Below, in pieces: positions 21,175 through 32,986 of a DNA stretch of 64,000 nucleotides. The position numbers were made by a program, and so were the translations under genes. The notes under the pieces are model-generated. The model saw only the letters and a list, made by a program, of their open reading frames with translations, made no database searches and was not told the origin of the DNA. The stretch is from positions 4,946,014 through 5,010,013 of the forward strand of contig NW_006917093.1 in assembly GCF_000516985.1 (NCBI RefSeq). The letters are read 5' to 3'. Numbering within the stretch: position 1 is the stretch's first letter; the number at the start of each line of letters is the position of its first letter. The stretch comes from Pestalotiopsis fici W106-1 (taxonomy: Eukaryota > Ascomycota > Sordariomycetes > Amphisphaeriales > Sporocadaceae).

Positions 21175-23375
21175 ATGCAGCGGGTGTCCGCCTTGCTCCC
21201 ATCATGGGATCGCAGCAGGAATAGCGCAGGCTCCAGTGGGAAAACCAGTTTGGACAAGGTCCGCGGATGGGCTGATCGAATCCCGTCCTCTGGCAACAGA
21301 TTGAGCACGGCATCGTCAAAGACTGGGAGGGAGTTGTATGCGCCAACAACTCTCGACAGGGAATGCGAGAGAGCCGCTCGCATCTTGATATCCTTCTGCC
21401 GTACGTTGGACTGATTGACTTGCCCCAATTGTTCCCCTCCTAGAATCCGCCTGGGTCTCACAAAGTCTTGTTGACCCTCTTCTCTGCTCTGCCCTTGCTG
21501 CCGTGCAGGCCGCTAACACGATCCGCAATAGGTGATGGTTACCTTGTCACCGACGATCGTCCGTCCAGCCCTACGACCACTGCCAGTGGCACATCAACAC
21601 GTAAAGTATTAAAAAAGATCCCTCCGAGGGTAATACAAAATGCAGTCGGCTTGGCCGTCTTTACTTCCATGCGATCCGGTCTGTGGTCGTCGGGATCAGG
21701 AGGTAGTGGTATTCTGCTGGCCCGGAAAACAGATGGAACTTGGTCGCCGCCATCGGGACTGACGTTGCAGACCGCGAGCCTCGGCTTCGTGCTCGGCGTC
21801 GACATTTGCGACTGTGTCATCGTCATCAACAGCTTCACTACGCTGGAAACTTTTGGCAGGGCAGCCTTGACTCTTGGCACGGATGTGCAAATGACGAGCG
21901 GCCCGGTCGTCTCGCTGGGGCTTTTGGAGAACGAATTCAAATGGGCCGACTTGAGCGATACCGTCTTTACCTATGTCAAGTCAAAAGGGCTATCCACCGA
22001 CACCAAAATGGACGGGACGGTACTGAATGAAAGGGCCGATGAGAATGAGCGCTTCTACGGCTGCAGCTTTAGTGTTCCCAAGATCCTTGCCGGAGATGTC
22101 AACCAGAGCCTGCCGCAATTGAGGCCACTCCATGAGGTGCTCAAATTTGCAGAGGGTAGAAACGACTATGATGCAAACCTGGTGGAACAGCTGGCAAACC
22201 AACCGACCCCAGGAGATGCAAGTATCGACCCATCCCATAGTGGCGCTCCGAGCCCCATATTCGGCATCCCAGATCCGGAAGATCCTGATCCCTATGGTGT
22301 TTTGGCCCTGGGTCTGGCTGGTTCGGAGATTCGAGAGGCGGGAACACGGCTGCGACCTGATAGCAGCCAATTCGACTTTTGCCCGAGCCCCGCCAGTCCA
22401 GCCTTCCCAAAGTACAACCGACAGAGCATGGACACATACTTGACAAGGAGCAACAGGGGAAGTTACATGTCCAACAAGACGGAGCGCAGCCATGTTACCG
22501 AGGCGGGTACGCAAACCGATGTCAACACGGCTGCCACGACGCCCAGCCCAGGACAGAGCGAAGCCGGTTATCAGCCATCCATTGAAGAGTCGCCAGAGGA
22601 GGAGGAAGAAGTCAAGCAGCCCGAAGAAGTTGACTACACGCAAATTGACATTAGTGCCATTCGCAAATTGACCGCGTTCCCGGACCTCGACGAAGATTTG
22701 CCAACCGAGACAAATGACGACAAGGCCCTCGATATTGAGATTGAACAGACAGCTAGCCCAAAGACAATTTCAGAGAGCGAACCCGAGCTTGACGCCGATG
22801 ATGAGGATGATGATTTTGACCAAAACGAATCAGAAATCTCGGACGATTTGTCGGATGACGATGACGAGTTTGAGGATGCTGAGGAACCTATTGTTTATGA
22901 GGTTGCAACCGTACAGCCTCCGCGTATGCTCGCATCTCAGGTCGTACAGATGAAGGGTGCTGTGGTCAACATCCCCCGCCGAGTCCCACCCCCGCTGCCC
23001 ATGCGAAGTCCAGCTCGCATGTCCCGCACCAGCAAATCCGAGTTTGGGGATGTGAGCATGATCAGCAGCCCCCTCAGAAACGAATTCGAGATCCCACTGC
23101 AGGCTGATGATGTTTCCACCCCCAAGGCCGGCGAGTCTTTTGAAACATCTGCTCGTGATTCCATGGACGAAGCAGCAGTACCCGTCACTGAGGAGAAGAC
23201 CGATGCAACAGACGCAGAAGAAACCGTTGACTATTTTACACAACCAGTGGTAGCTTCAGAGGCACAGAAGCCAACCACCACCGAAATCTCTCACGCCCTA
23301 GAGGCCGAGGAGAAGAAGCAAGCAATCGAGGCCAAATCCACCAACAACACGGTGAGCGGAGAGACCACCGCTTAA
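21175..23375 (+). CDS. SYLF (Ysc84/Lsb3-type) domain protein with acidic tail
   Basis: Predicted lipid- and actin-binding protein of 689 residues, exons 21175-21400 and 21532-23375, with a 131-bp GTACGT...ATAG intron. The join gives ...ILISFCRDGYLV, restoring the SYLF N-terminal helix. The SYLF domain (about residues 55-270) shows the hallmarks of the Ysc84 family: a PPRVIQNAVGLAVFT motif, G-S-G-I-L-L-A-R followed by DGTWSPPS, a GVDI(C/Y)DCV segment, and the FYG motif near its end. Yeast Ysc84 acts at cortical actin patches in endocytosis. Yeast relatives end in an SH3 domain; I see none here. Residues about 340-689 are disordered, with a strongly acidic Asp/Glu block near residue 490-530 and two Pro-rich motifs that could bind SH3 proteins. 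The chosen ATG opens the conserved-looking MQRVSALLPSW start. Confidence 0.9.
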
Positions 23376-24233
23376 CCATATTCCCTTGTAATTATTCATC
23401 TTACCTTCATTCTATCATGATATCAACATTGGCGCGGCGTTTTTTTTTTTTGGAGAACGGCAGCATTATTTTCGCACCGTTGGAACCTGGGTACCTGTGA
23501 GATGGTGGGAAGTACAGGTTGGTCGGTCGGTCATTGCAAACTGCGCTCACTTGGGTGTTTTTACGAGGAAATATGAGAAGTGGCATTTGGTTCCGTGTGA
23601 GCCCAGACAAATACCCCCCCTTTGGAGATCTATTAGATAATTCATTGTATATATTTAGACGAAGAAGAAGACGAGTACGAAGCATTTTGGGAGTTACATC
23701 GCCTCAGTACTGGCACTGATGGACGGGGAAAAGGCTGGGAAGAGGGGTGCTGTTACTGGGACGACAGAGAGAGATAGATATTGCTTGGAAGCCATGTTGG
23801 GGGACCTGTCTGGTCGGTCAGCTGGCTGGCTTGGTGGTGCAAACGCCTCCGTCACTGGCTTGCACGGCCTGTCACGGTCTTGCTGATTTGAAGAAATTTT
23901 ATTCAAGAGAGTTCCCTCCGCCTTGACGCGTCAACGTGTCTGCGCTGGTGCACCTGGCACAGCTTGTGAACTCCGTTTGTCGTTGTCTACCTATTTTGCA
24001 GCCAACCTCATCGCCGCTGCTGAAGCTTCTTGTTTCCACATTCACACAACATCTCTGGCTTGAATTCACGCGTTGAAGTCATACCCTATTGATTTTTTTT
24101 TTCTTGTTCTTGATTCGTGGGCGCCGACAGTCTCTCAAGAATAATCTCGCCATTCCAACTACTGGCACTGCTGGCGGCTCGATTTATCCATCGGCCTGGC
24201 CTCTCGGCGATCACATCTCGTGTCGCCGCAAAC
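23376..24233. other. Gap between SYLF and Arp9 genes
   Basis: Short 3' flank, then a promoter-sized region with a GGTCGGTCGG run near 23520-23531, pyrimidine-rich DNA and a T run near 24091-24101. No gene seen. Confidence 0.6.
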
Positions 24234-27094
24234 ATGCCTTGGCCCCGAGGCACTCCCCGGCCCTTTGGCCGTCACACTCGCAAAGATGGCACCCGAAGAG
24301 AGCCGCAGGCTCAAGCCGTTGCAGAAATCCGGCCTTCTCAGCTATCCATGTAAGTGAGATAAGCCCCGGTAGAACAGAGCTCTCCACTTTTGACTACTCC
24401 TCGCATAAGTGCATCAAATATTTCTTGCCACAAAATTTATTCTTCAAACGCGGATCTTTTCGGACTAATAAATAATCCAGTGACACTCGCACCCGCCGGA
24501 CCACAGAGCCGGGCAGCCACACTGACCGTAGCACCAGCCTAGACCAGCAGCAGCAGCAGCAGCAGCAGCGCGAACCCACCACTCCGCGTAACGACTCGGC
24601 CTCTGAGCGCACGCGCCTGTCTCGAGAAGTCCGGAACTTACAGAATCCTTGGTTTCTGGGTCACAATTCATCCTCCGCCGACTATTTTGAGAGCGACGAG
24701 GAAACCGAGGAGGATAATTCTCCACTTCCTTCCTTTGAGGGCCAACATTCCCTTTCCTCCTCCGTGCCTGATTCCCCAGCGCGCGATACAAACTCCCCGC
24801 GCCAGCAGCGAGCTGTTCGCAGAGACGTGCTTAGGTCCTCGAGCTTCTTCGACGAGCAATCGAGCGCAAACGACCACCCCAACGCCAACAACCCACCGTT
24901 TGAGTCGTACTGGGATCTGCTCAATTGCGATCTTTCCCAGCTTGACCTTAGTCACATTGACCTTACTGCTCTAAACCTTGACTGGGACAGCGTTGAATTT
25001 TTCAATCACGATCAAGACGTTTCCATCATGTCGAGTCAACAGGGCAAGTGGCGCGAGGAGCAGGTGCTCATCATCTGCCCTGGCAGCCAGACCACCATGG
25101 CTCAGCTGGGTTGCGCCGAGCTCACCCCGCCTGCTAATCGCATCCCCACGCGCATGTTCAAGGATCCGGATACTGGCGAGTTCATGCCATACTACACTTA
25201 TAAGCGCAAGAAGGCTACCGCCGCCAATGGCGGGGATGACACCAAGCCTTCGGACGAGGATGACTATGAATACGTCGAGGATAGAGACTCGATCGAGGGC
25301 GCCATCTATCCCATTGTGGGCGGCCGCATTGTCAACATGGCGGCTTTCTTGGCTTTCCTCGATCATGTCCACAGCCTGCTGACGACCACGTACCACAACA
25401 CTCCCATTGTCCTCATGGCTTCGCCCCAATGGACCCGCCCGGACACCGAGAACATTGCTCGATACATCTTTGAGAAGACTAAGACCCCGGCTCTCTGCAT
25501 GTTGCACAGCGCTGTTGCTGCCCAGTACGGCATCAAGTGGCCCACCATGACTGTTGTCGACATTGGCTTTGAAAAGGTCGACGTTACCTGCTTGTATGAC
25601 AATATGATTGTCGGCAGCAAGACGCTCGGCTTCCCCAATCCCCAGCGCGAGATCTCGGGTGGCGAGGTTTTTACTCAAAAGCTGCATGCGCTCCTCAAGA
25701 ACAGCAGTTTCAACTACAACATGGCCGAGCAGCTCAAGAAGAGCCCACTTTGCGAGGTCCTCCCCTACGCTGGAGATCTCGACGAGCTCATGGAGCTCCC
25801 CACGGAAACTAGCGCACCAAGTAGTCAGCTTCCTGCCGTGGATGCTCTCAAGATTAACGAGCCACCCAAGCCGGCCCCTCAAATCGGTGCCGAGGATGAG
25901 GCGGGTGCCGAGGATAAGACTGGCGATGAGGGAGTCCTCGATGTGGCTAATATCGTTACCAGCGGTAATACTCGAGAGTTCCTTGCCAAGAAGGAGAAAG
26001 AGAAGGAGAAGGAGAAGGCACTCCGTGGCAAGAAGGGCAAGGGTCAAGAGCCCGAGCCTGCCAAGGCAGTCCGCCTTCCCAACTCGAAGCGAAAGTTTGC
26101 TACTTTCCATTACGAAGAGTTAGTCCACGAGGATGTTGACACGTCTGCGGCTAATGGAGCATCAAAGCCCACGTCTGAAAATCCTGCCAACGGAGAAGCT
26201 TCTGCTACGGATGCCGCCCCCGGCGGAGAGGAATCCAAGGAGGCTCCCGTCATCAGTGATGCAACCGCTGAGTTGCCGTTCGCCGCAGAGGCACCCAATC
26301 TTCCTATAACTGAGCGTAGAACCCGACGTGTTCGCCAGGACTTTGAGATTGGTTTGGAGCGATTTTTGTTTGCAGATCGAGATGAGATTGACCGCATCAC
26401 CACAACCATCTATCGCACAATCCAGAGCATAGATGACATCTACCAGAGATCCGGCTGTTGGGATAACCTTGTTTTCGTCGGCAATGGTAGTCGCCTGAGG
26501 GGCCTAAAGGAGAACATCATGCAGACGTTGCACGCTCGCCATCTGATTTCACCTAGTAGTGCCACCATTTTTACATCGGAGCTACCCTCCAACATGGCAA
26601 CTCCCACCGGCACCGGCTCACAGACTCCCACTGGCTCGTTCACTGGTCAGCTGCCGTCTGGCCAACTTCCTCTCCCCGGATCGAGCTCCGTCAATCCACT
26701 CTTGCAGGCTGCTACAACCGCCTCGATGGGTGTGCCGGGCTCCGTTCAAGCTCCGGGTTCCTCCGCTGGTGATGCAGGCCCTAGCCGCCACTCGCACGCC
26801 CAGACGCCCACCAGCATCAAGCTTGCCACTTTGCCGACTTACCTAGCTGAGTGGACTAAGAACGGCTTCGAGGAGGCTATGTTCTTGGGTTCCCTTATTG
26901 CAGCACGCCTTGCCTATTGCATTCATAACTTGGATGTTTCGACTCAAGAAGCTCAGCGTGGCATGAGTCTCAACCGTGTTGATTACAAGTAAGTCACCTC
27001 TCAGATGATTGACCTGGGGGAAAAAAAGCAAGTACTGACATCAAATAGCGAGCTTGGCCCCAAGGCTGTCAATAGCCACTCTATGCTTGGCTAA
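24234..27094 (+). CDS. arp9: Actin-related protein Arp9, SWI/SNF-RSC remodelling subunit
   Basis: Nuclear actin-related protein expected in SWI/SNF- and RSC-type chromatin remodellers. Exons are 24234-24349, 24481-26988 and 27049-27094, with introns GTAAGT...CCAG (131 bp) and GTAAGT...ATAG (60 bp). The full model is 889 residues; the core from Met222 (ATG at 25028) is 668. That core opens with a phosphate-binding-like 'ICPGSQTTMAQLG' and has the actin-fold segments VDIGFEKVDVTCL and SGGEVFTQKLHALL. A Lys/Glu-rich insert lies near residues 545-560. A segment resembling 'VFVGNGSRLRGLKENI' follows, and a short terminal exon ends in NSHSMLG, as in fungal Arp9. Residues 1-221 are a Ser/Thr/Gln-rich extension with a Gln-8 run and no in-frame stop. 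Translation may start at either ATG. The family call is firm; the N terminus is not. Confidence 0.88.
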
Positions 27095-28189
27095 TCTTTT
27101 TGCCATCGCGTATTTGTTCAGATTTTGAATTCTAGATACCTTGGAAAAAGAATGGTCTACCGCTTTGCAGCCAAGATAGCCGATGAGCGGCATATCGATT
27201 GAGGCTCTGACAGTATTCCATTGCTTCCCAGGGTATGCTGGTTGTAACGATTACGGCGTTTCTGGTCTTAAAATTGGCGTCCACGGGGCAAAGGGAATTA
27301 GAGAGATCTGCAAAAAGACTGCATCTCATATTTCAATGAATTGCGATTGCAAAGGAAGGGGGGAGCGGAAGAAAGGGATTTGGTTTTTGTTCTTGGGCCT
27401 GAGTGCCAATGATAATGCTGCTACTGCTACTGCTAGTACTACTGAGCGAAAGGAGGAAAAGGATAGTTTCTCTGGTGCCGATTTGCTTATATAAGTTAGG
27501 TGACAGGCCCGAAATTCTTCACTGGACATGCTTCTGGAGATACCCAACAAATGTAAAACGTATGCTAGAAGCAGAATAAAAAAAAAAAGACAGATAAAAC
27601 TTGATGAGTGTGTTTGCTGTAAAAGGAATATTGGTTCGTTCTCATGCATGCTATTACCAGGTGAGCCATATCGCCGTAATGGGCTACTATATATGCATTC
27701 GCCTACCTTAGTAAGTGCAGCACTTGGACTGGCTACAATTGACTACGTGTCAGGAAAAAAAAAGGACATTCAAATCACAGAACAAAAGTCAGAGATTGTA
27801 TGGCAGGGTAACTTTGGTTTGTTTCTATTGAACTGTGTTTTGAGTTTAGGGGAGCAAATCTCCTCGACCCCCAAACCCCTGCTGAGCACAGAACGGATGC
27901 TCACAACTTTGCCGAATTGACCAAGAGTTTAACATGGCCTCGGATAATCTCAATATTACAGACTCCGGCCACATGTTCGTGGAGTCCAATTCTCCTCACA
28001 CATAGACCGTACGAAGACGGGCAGCGACAAATATGAGAAGGGGAGAAAAATGAGAATCAAAAAAAAAAAAAAAAAAATTCATGTGCTGCGTTACAAATGA
28101 CAGCTTTTGCTCTTTTGGCCAACTCCAATTACGCCGGGCAAAGTCCCCGCTGCTGCTGCAAATGCTAATGCTGTTGAAGGAAATATCTA
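27095..28189. other. Convergent gap between Arp9 and the Zn2Cys6 gene
   Basis: The 3' flanks of two converging genes meet here. A 19-A tract lies at 28059-28077, close to the end of the minus-strand gene. The frame at 27528-27920 shows no recognisable feature. Confidence 0.6.
28059..28077 (+). repeat. 19-base poly(A) tract
   Basis: Homopolymer in the convergent intergenic gap. Confidence 0.9.
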
Positions 28190-31015
28190 CTAATATGCGT
28201 CTCCAAAGTGGGCCGCGATGCCACCAAATGCGTCGGCGGACAGGTCGAAAAAGGGTAACTGCCCATCTATCCATGGATCATTGTTTTGTGTCAAGATGCC
28301 GAGGTCGTTGGTTACATTGAAACGTTTCCGTTCCTCGGAATGTAATTCAAACTCGCTGGGATCGTCTTTTGTGGATGGTGATCCTGTAGCATTGTCAGGG
28401 CCAAGCATGGCCACGGCTGAGGAGGCATAAGATTGTATGGGCCGCAAGGTATTGCTTTCACCTCTCCACGTGTCTTGCTGTGCTCCAGAGCCATTTTGTG
28501 CACCATTGGTGTCGCCATAAGGACCGGATGCATGATTGATGGCAGTGAAAGTTGATGGGCCCGACCTTGGCGTTGGAACCCGGCTGAATGAAGGCAGACG
28601 GCTGTCGACGGGTGAGGCACGATCAAGCGTGCTGGCCCTGGACCGATCCTCCATGCTTGACATATCCGAAGGCTCCAGATGACCGAAATCTTTGAGGAGC
28701 GCCATGCGCTTGTACTCTTCGAGGCCTCCACCTTTACCACCGTGCCGGACGCCCAGACTTGTCTTCTCGCTCAGTGCGCGATTATGGTCCACATGAACCT
28801 CATAGTCGCGCTTGATCTTGATGAAATACGCGTCCATCTTCTGCAAAACCGTAATGTAAGTGCTTGCCATGCTCAGACACACCGACATCTTGGTAAGCGT
28901 AGTATAGGTCAGACCTAGGGGACCGTATCGAAATATGTCCACATCCCTCTCGCCCTCGTGAGGCTCGTTCCACTTGTGGCTGAGAACGTGTTCTTGCACA
29001 TCCATTTGCTCAAAATGGATGGCATACAGAACCACAAATGCTGCAGTCCATATAGCGAACATGACAATAGTCGATTGCGGGAGTTTGTCCTTCTTTTGGC
29101 AAATTTCAATCAAGTCTATGATCTCTCGGGCTGCCTTGAAAACCTGTTCCGCGCTATCAAGCCAGAAGCCATCCGGCGTCTGCTCCTTGGGGAATACAGG
29201 GTTGTCAAGTGGACCTTCTGGTCCCTTGCAACGTATGGGCACAAAGGGAATGTATCTGTCGTCAAGTTAGCAAATCTTACGAATCCATAAAGGATGTAGG
29301 TGACACCCTGTGGCCAGAGGTGGCACCCCAGCTGGGATCATGTGGTCTTACTCTCTATGTAGCATAATGATACACACATTCCTGAGCATATGAAGCAGGA
29401 CGTAGACGCTTGAGGCCTGGTGATTTTCATGCTTGAAATAATTCGAACGGGAGAACGTGAATGTGCCTGGAAGATTTTCTTCAAACACGAAAAGCCGCTC
29501 GCGCAGCTGACAAAACCTCGTCTCCGTGTCCCAGGGAGGTCGCTGCTCAGTCAGGCGGCCTCCATCCACGCTGTATCTTGAGATGTCCCCCCAGAGCCCT
29601 ACGAGGTGTACAAAACGGCTCAGAACACTGTCATCGGTAACACGCGGATCGGTTCGCGAGGGATTGAGGAAACCAGTGCTGGCGTCCATCTCCAGATCAA
29701 ACTTATCCTCCGAGCAAGGCAATTGAATCAAGAGCTTGGTCGAATCAATAATGGCTACCCGTTCCTTGCCGCAGGCCAGCATTCGATCGAGAATGAAACA
29801 GCTCCACATCGTTCGTCGGCAGACTTCTCGTTCCAGGATGAGTTGAGATTCGCTGATAGAGCCATTTTGACGTTCAACATGCTGACCAACCTTTCTGAAC
29901 TCCCTGTCGATGGAGCCAAGCTTAAGGAAGTGAGCCATTCTGACAGCAATACCAACGAACATCCACGCCCCTAGACCACCAGTATTTGGCCGCGTCTGGC
30001 CCCACTCATATAGCCCAAGCATCAACAGAGCTTGGACACGCTCGACGGACGCGGACCCCATAGCATTCCTCATCGACCCCAAAGCACGGGTGAGAGTTTC
30101 CGCATAGTATTCAGATGCCGCAGCAGGGTCAACCTGGGTCTGGACGGGCCGGGACCTTGCGTTGCCGCCCTGGGAATTGCAGATATGAGCCAGATACTTG
30201 ACCAGATCTGGATGATACCTAGCGGTCAGCGTCAAAATGCCTAGTAATACCAGGTTGAAATCTGGATTTGGATCGGGCTGTTGGCTCCTAAACCTGCGGC
30301 CCAGCTTCTCCTTCATGGTCGGCAAATGCAAAAAGGGTAGCTCGGGGGCAAAGTGAAGCTTGTATAAATCAAGAACCTGATCCCAGATGTCCTCTGTGAG
30401 AAAAGGAACGGAGAGAACCTCGTCGGCGAAGAGAGTACCCTTCTCGTTGTCGAGCTTGGAGAGCTCATCGATTTTCTTGAGCTTCTTCCTGTCTGAGCCT
30501 CCATCTCTCTCCTGCTTCATTGTTGAGGGCGGATCGTTTCTCTTGGGAGGCGCCTGGTTTGGTTCCGGAAGCTTGAAGACACAGTCCTTGCCAGTCTTGA
30601 GACAACTATCACATGGGCTCGTGCCGCCATTGTTCTCGCATTTGATCTTGGACTTGCGACACCGGAGGCAAGCAATGCTGGAGCGCATAGGCGGACGCAT
30701 CTTGGGGCCCTTTTTGCTCTCAAAAGCCAGACCTGCTAGTATAGGCTTCATCTCATGGTCCCCATATCCGCGCGCCACAGCCCCTACACCTGACCCTTGG
30801 GAGAGATCCGTCGCTGAGGATAGGTGTCTGTCTGGCGGAGCCGGTGGTGTAGGCGGGACTAGAGGCGCATCGGAGGCCGTCGAGGAATCGTCAAATCTCC
30901 TCTTGCTTGTCGACTGGTATGAGGAGACGGTTTGTGTGTCATCCGTGTCTGGAGGATCTGGTGGCGAGAGAATGGATTGGATGCGGATTGGAGTACTAAT
31001 TGTGCCGGTTTGGGT
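28190..31015 (-). CDS. Zn2Cys6 fungal transcription factor (5' end unresolved)
   Basis: Predicted nuclear regulator. Visible coding runs from 31015 to 29352 and 29255 to 28190, with a 96-bp GTAAGA...ACAG intron; the join gives ...LHREYIPFVPIR. About 909 residues are seen. The binuclear zinc cluster begins SSIACLRCRKSKIKC and continues with CDSC and CVF, giving the six expected cysteines. A Lys-rich linker follows, then a fungal-specific transcription factor domain with an MLGLYEWG motif and a later segment in which Trp, Cys and Arg cluster as in PF04082. The frame stays open upstream to a GTG at 31030, but there is no ATG before a good acceptor (TTATACAG) at 31016. An upstream first exon is therefore likely missing. 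The first in-frame ATG, at 30751, is about 25 codons before the cluster. Targets are unknown. Confidence 0.88.
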
Positions 31016-32968
31016 CTGTATAAGACCCACGAAAATCGATTAGAAAAGAAATGGTGAGCGCACCAGCCTTTCTGCGTCGCAATCTAGTCGTATGTAGTAG
31101 TAGAAGTGAATCTTGCGGCGCAGCAGTGTGACTGCTTTAAAGGTTGTCAAACAAGGGGGGGAAAAATTTAAGAAAAAAAAAATCCCCCAGTATTCCTGTA
31201 CCCAGCCGCAGGGCCGCGAAAGGATTTTGCCTTGTCCCGTATGCGCAATGGCAGCAACGCCCACTGCCGATTTTTGTTTCCTTCGTTCTCTTTCTTTCTT
31301 TGCTCCCTTTCTTTAGTAAGCGCTGCGAGCCTGAGACACTTGATTTGTAGCGTGCTACAGCATTACAACGCTGCAATTATTCGTACAAAGACCTGTAGAC
31401 AGCAGAATGGCTTAAAAAATTGCACAAGGCATAAGGCACAATTCTGGACAAGTCGGGTTTGGCGGCAGATCTACTAAAGACGAAATTCTTCTTGAAATTA
31501 TAGCGCAAAGCTGACCGGAGTAAATCAATGTTTCAACTGCAGTCTTGGAGTATGGCAGACTTTGGAACCGAGATAACTAGCCGTCGAACGGAAAGGAAGT
31601 GTGAGTGAGCTGAGAGGTTCGCGGGCGCGAGTTGGAAGATGACCTGTCTGGACCTATGACGACGATTTTGTGGGTAGGTAATAACCAGTCAGTTTTGGGA
31701 GACGCTCGGGGGTTGGCTGAAGCTGGTGATAGCTCGTGCGACCTAATCTTGGGTGTGTTGAGAGCAGACAAAGTGCCGTTCAGTTTCGTCGGTAAGTTCG
31801 AGGAGTATGAAAAGATGTTTATTAGGTAGTAGGCAGACAGGTAGGTTGAGATAGGTCAGGTAGCAGGAAGCAGGGAACAGCCCAGACTACATACATTTAC
31901 ACAAAGTTTAAGCGCATCGGAAGCTGGGACTGGCTTAGATGGAACTGGACCTTTGATGGACGGAGCTGGCAAAGCCGCAAGCTCGTGGCTACCGTAGAGC
32001 TAGCAGTAAACTGGGCCGCTAGGATAGAATTCCGGGGACGGGTAGACCACCAACCCTAGGACCGATAGTGCTAGCCAATGCCCTGGCCGAGAGAGACCAA
32101 AAAGGGGGGGTCGAAGCCCGTCCAGGGGGACCCCCCAGCACCCACACGCATTCCTAGTGCGCTAGAGTTACATGCCACAGGACGCCAGACCGGTGCACTC
32201 CAGCTAATGAGAAGAGGTCAGTGGCCTCTACCTTAGTCCATACCTACCCGTATGTGTAGGGTAAACTAGAGTGAATATGCCTAAGATCTAGTGGTAAAGC
32301 CATGGCCCGAAGAGCATCTGGTTCCCGCTCGAGCCTGCCTACCCGTCTGGTCCATTCATAGCGAATCGCTAAAATTACCTAGGGCAGATGGGTACGTCTG
32401 CTTGTAGTGTAGTTGGATAAATGTATACATTACATACACACAAGTTTGCTCGGATCAACATCCCGCAGCCCAGGAAAATTTCCACATACTTGTGTATGTA
32501 GGTAGGTGGTATTCATTGATATTTGATGTACGCCAGTGGAAACGCACATGTTGTTCTTATTTTTTTTTTCTAGACACGCGCACGCACACGCACATATACA
32601 CACTCTAAACAGCACGAACTATACTGCATACTCATACACGTTCGATAACTGGGGACATGTCGCTGCTTGAATGAGCAGATCGGATTGCTTTCTAGTTCAC
32701 GGCAGCTCGTCGCCCACGTTGGAAGTCTTGAAACGTTTTCTCCGTAGTATTCAAGGTACACAGCAGGTAGACGGACCGAACTCGCAGGTAGTCGGAAGTC
32801 AACGAGAACCCCCGGCTCCCATAAAAAAACAGGCGCGATAACCACTCTGGCCGGACCCCACGTCTGAAAGTACTAGCTGAACCAATCCATGTACATCGCT
32901 GGGTAGGTACATTACCTACGGACTGTAAGGTAGGCATGCCACTGGGCTTTTGTCGGCAGGCATCTTGA

Positions 32969-32986
32969 TTTTTTTTTTTTTTTTTT
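32969..32986 (+). repeat. 18-base poly(T) tract
   Basis: Homopolymer in gene-poor DNA. Confidence 0.9.

Noticed and set aside
24971..26110. 379-codon open frame on the minus strand
   Set aside because: It is the exact antisense shadow of the Arp9 core; codon bias of the sense strand keeps it open.
27528..27920. 130-codon plus frame downstream of Arp9
   Set aside because: No domain, AT-rich, with homopolymer-driven Lys runs; lies in convergent 3' flanks.
30387..31043. 218-codon open frame on the plus strand
   Set aside because: Antisense shadow of the Zn2Cys6 regulator's N-terminal half.
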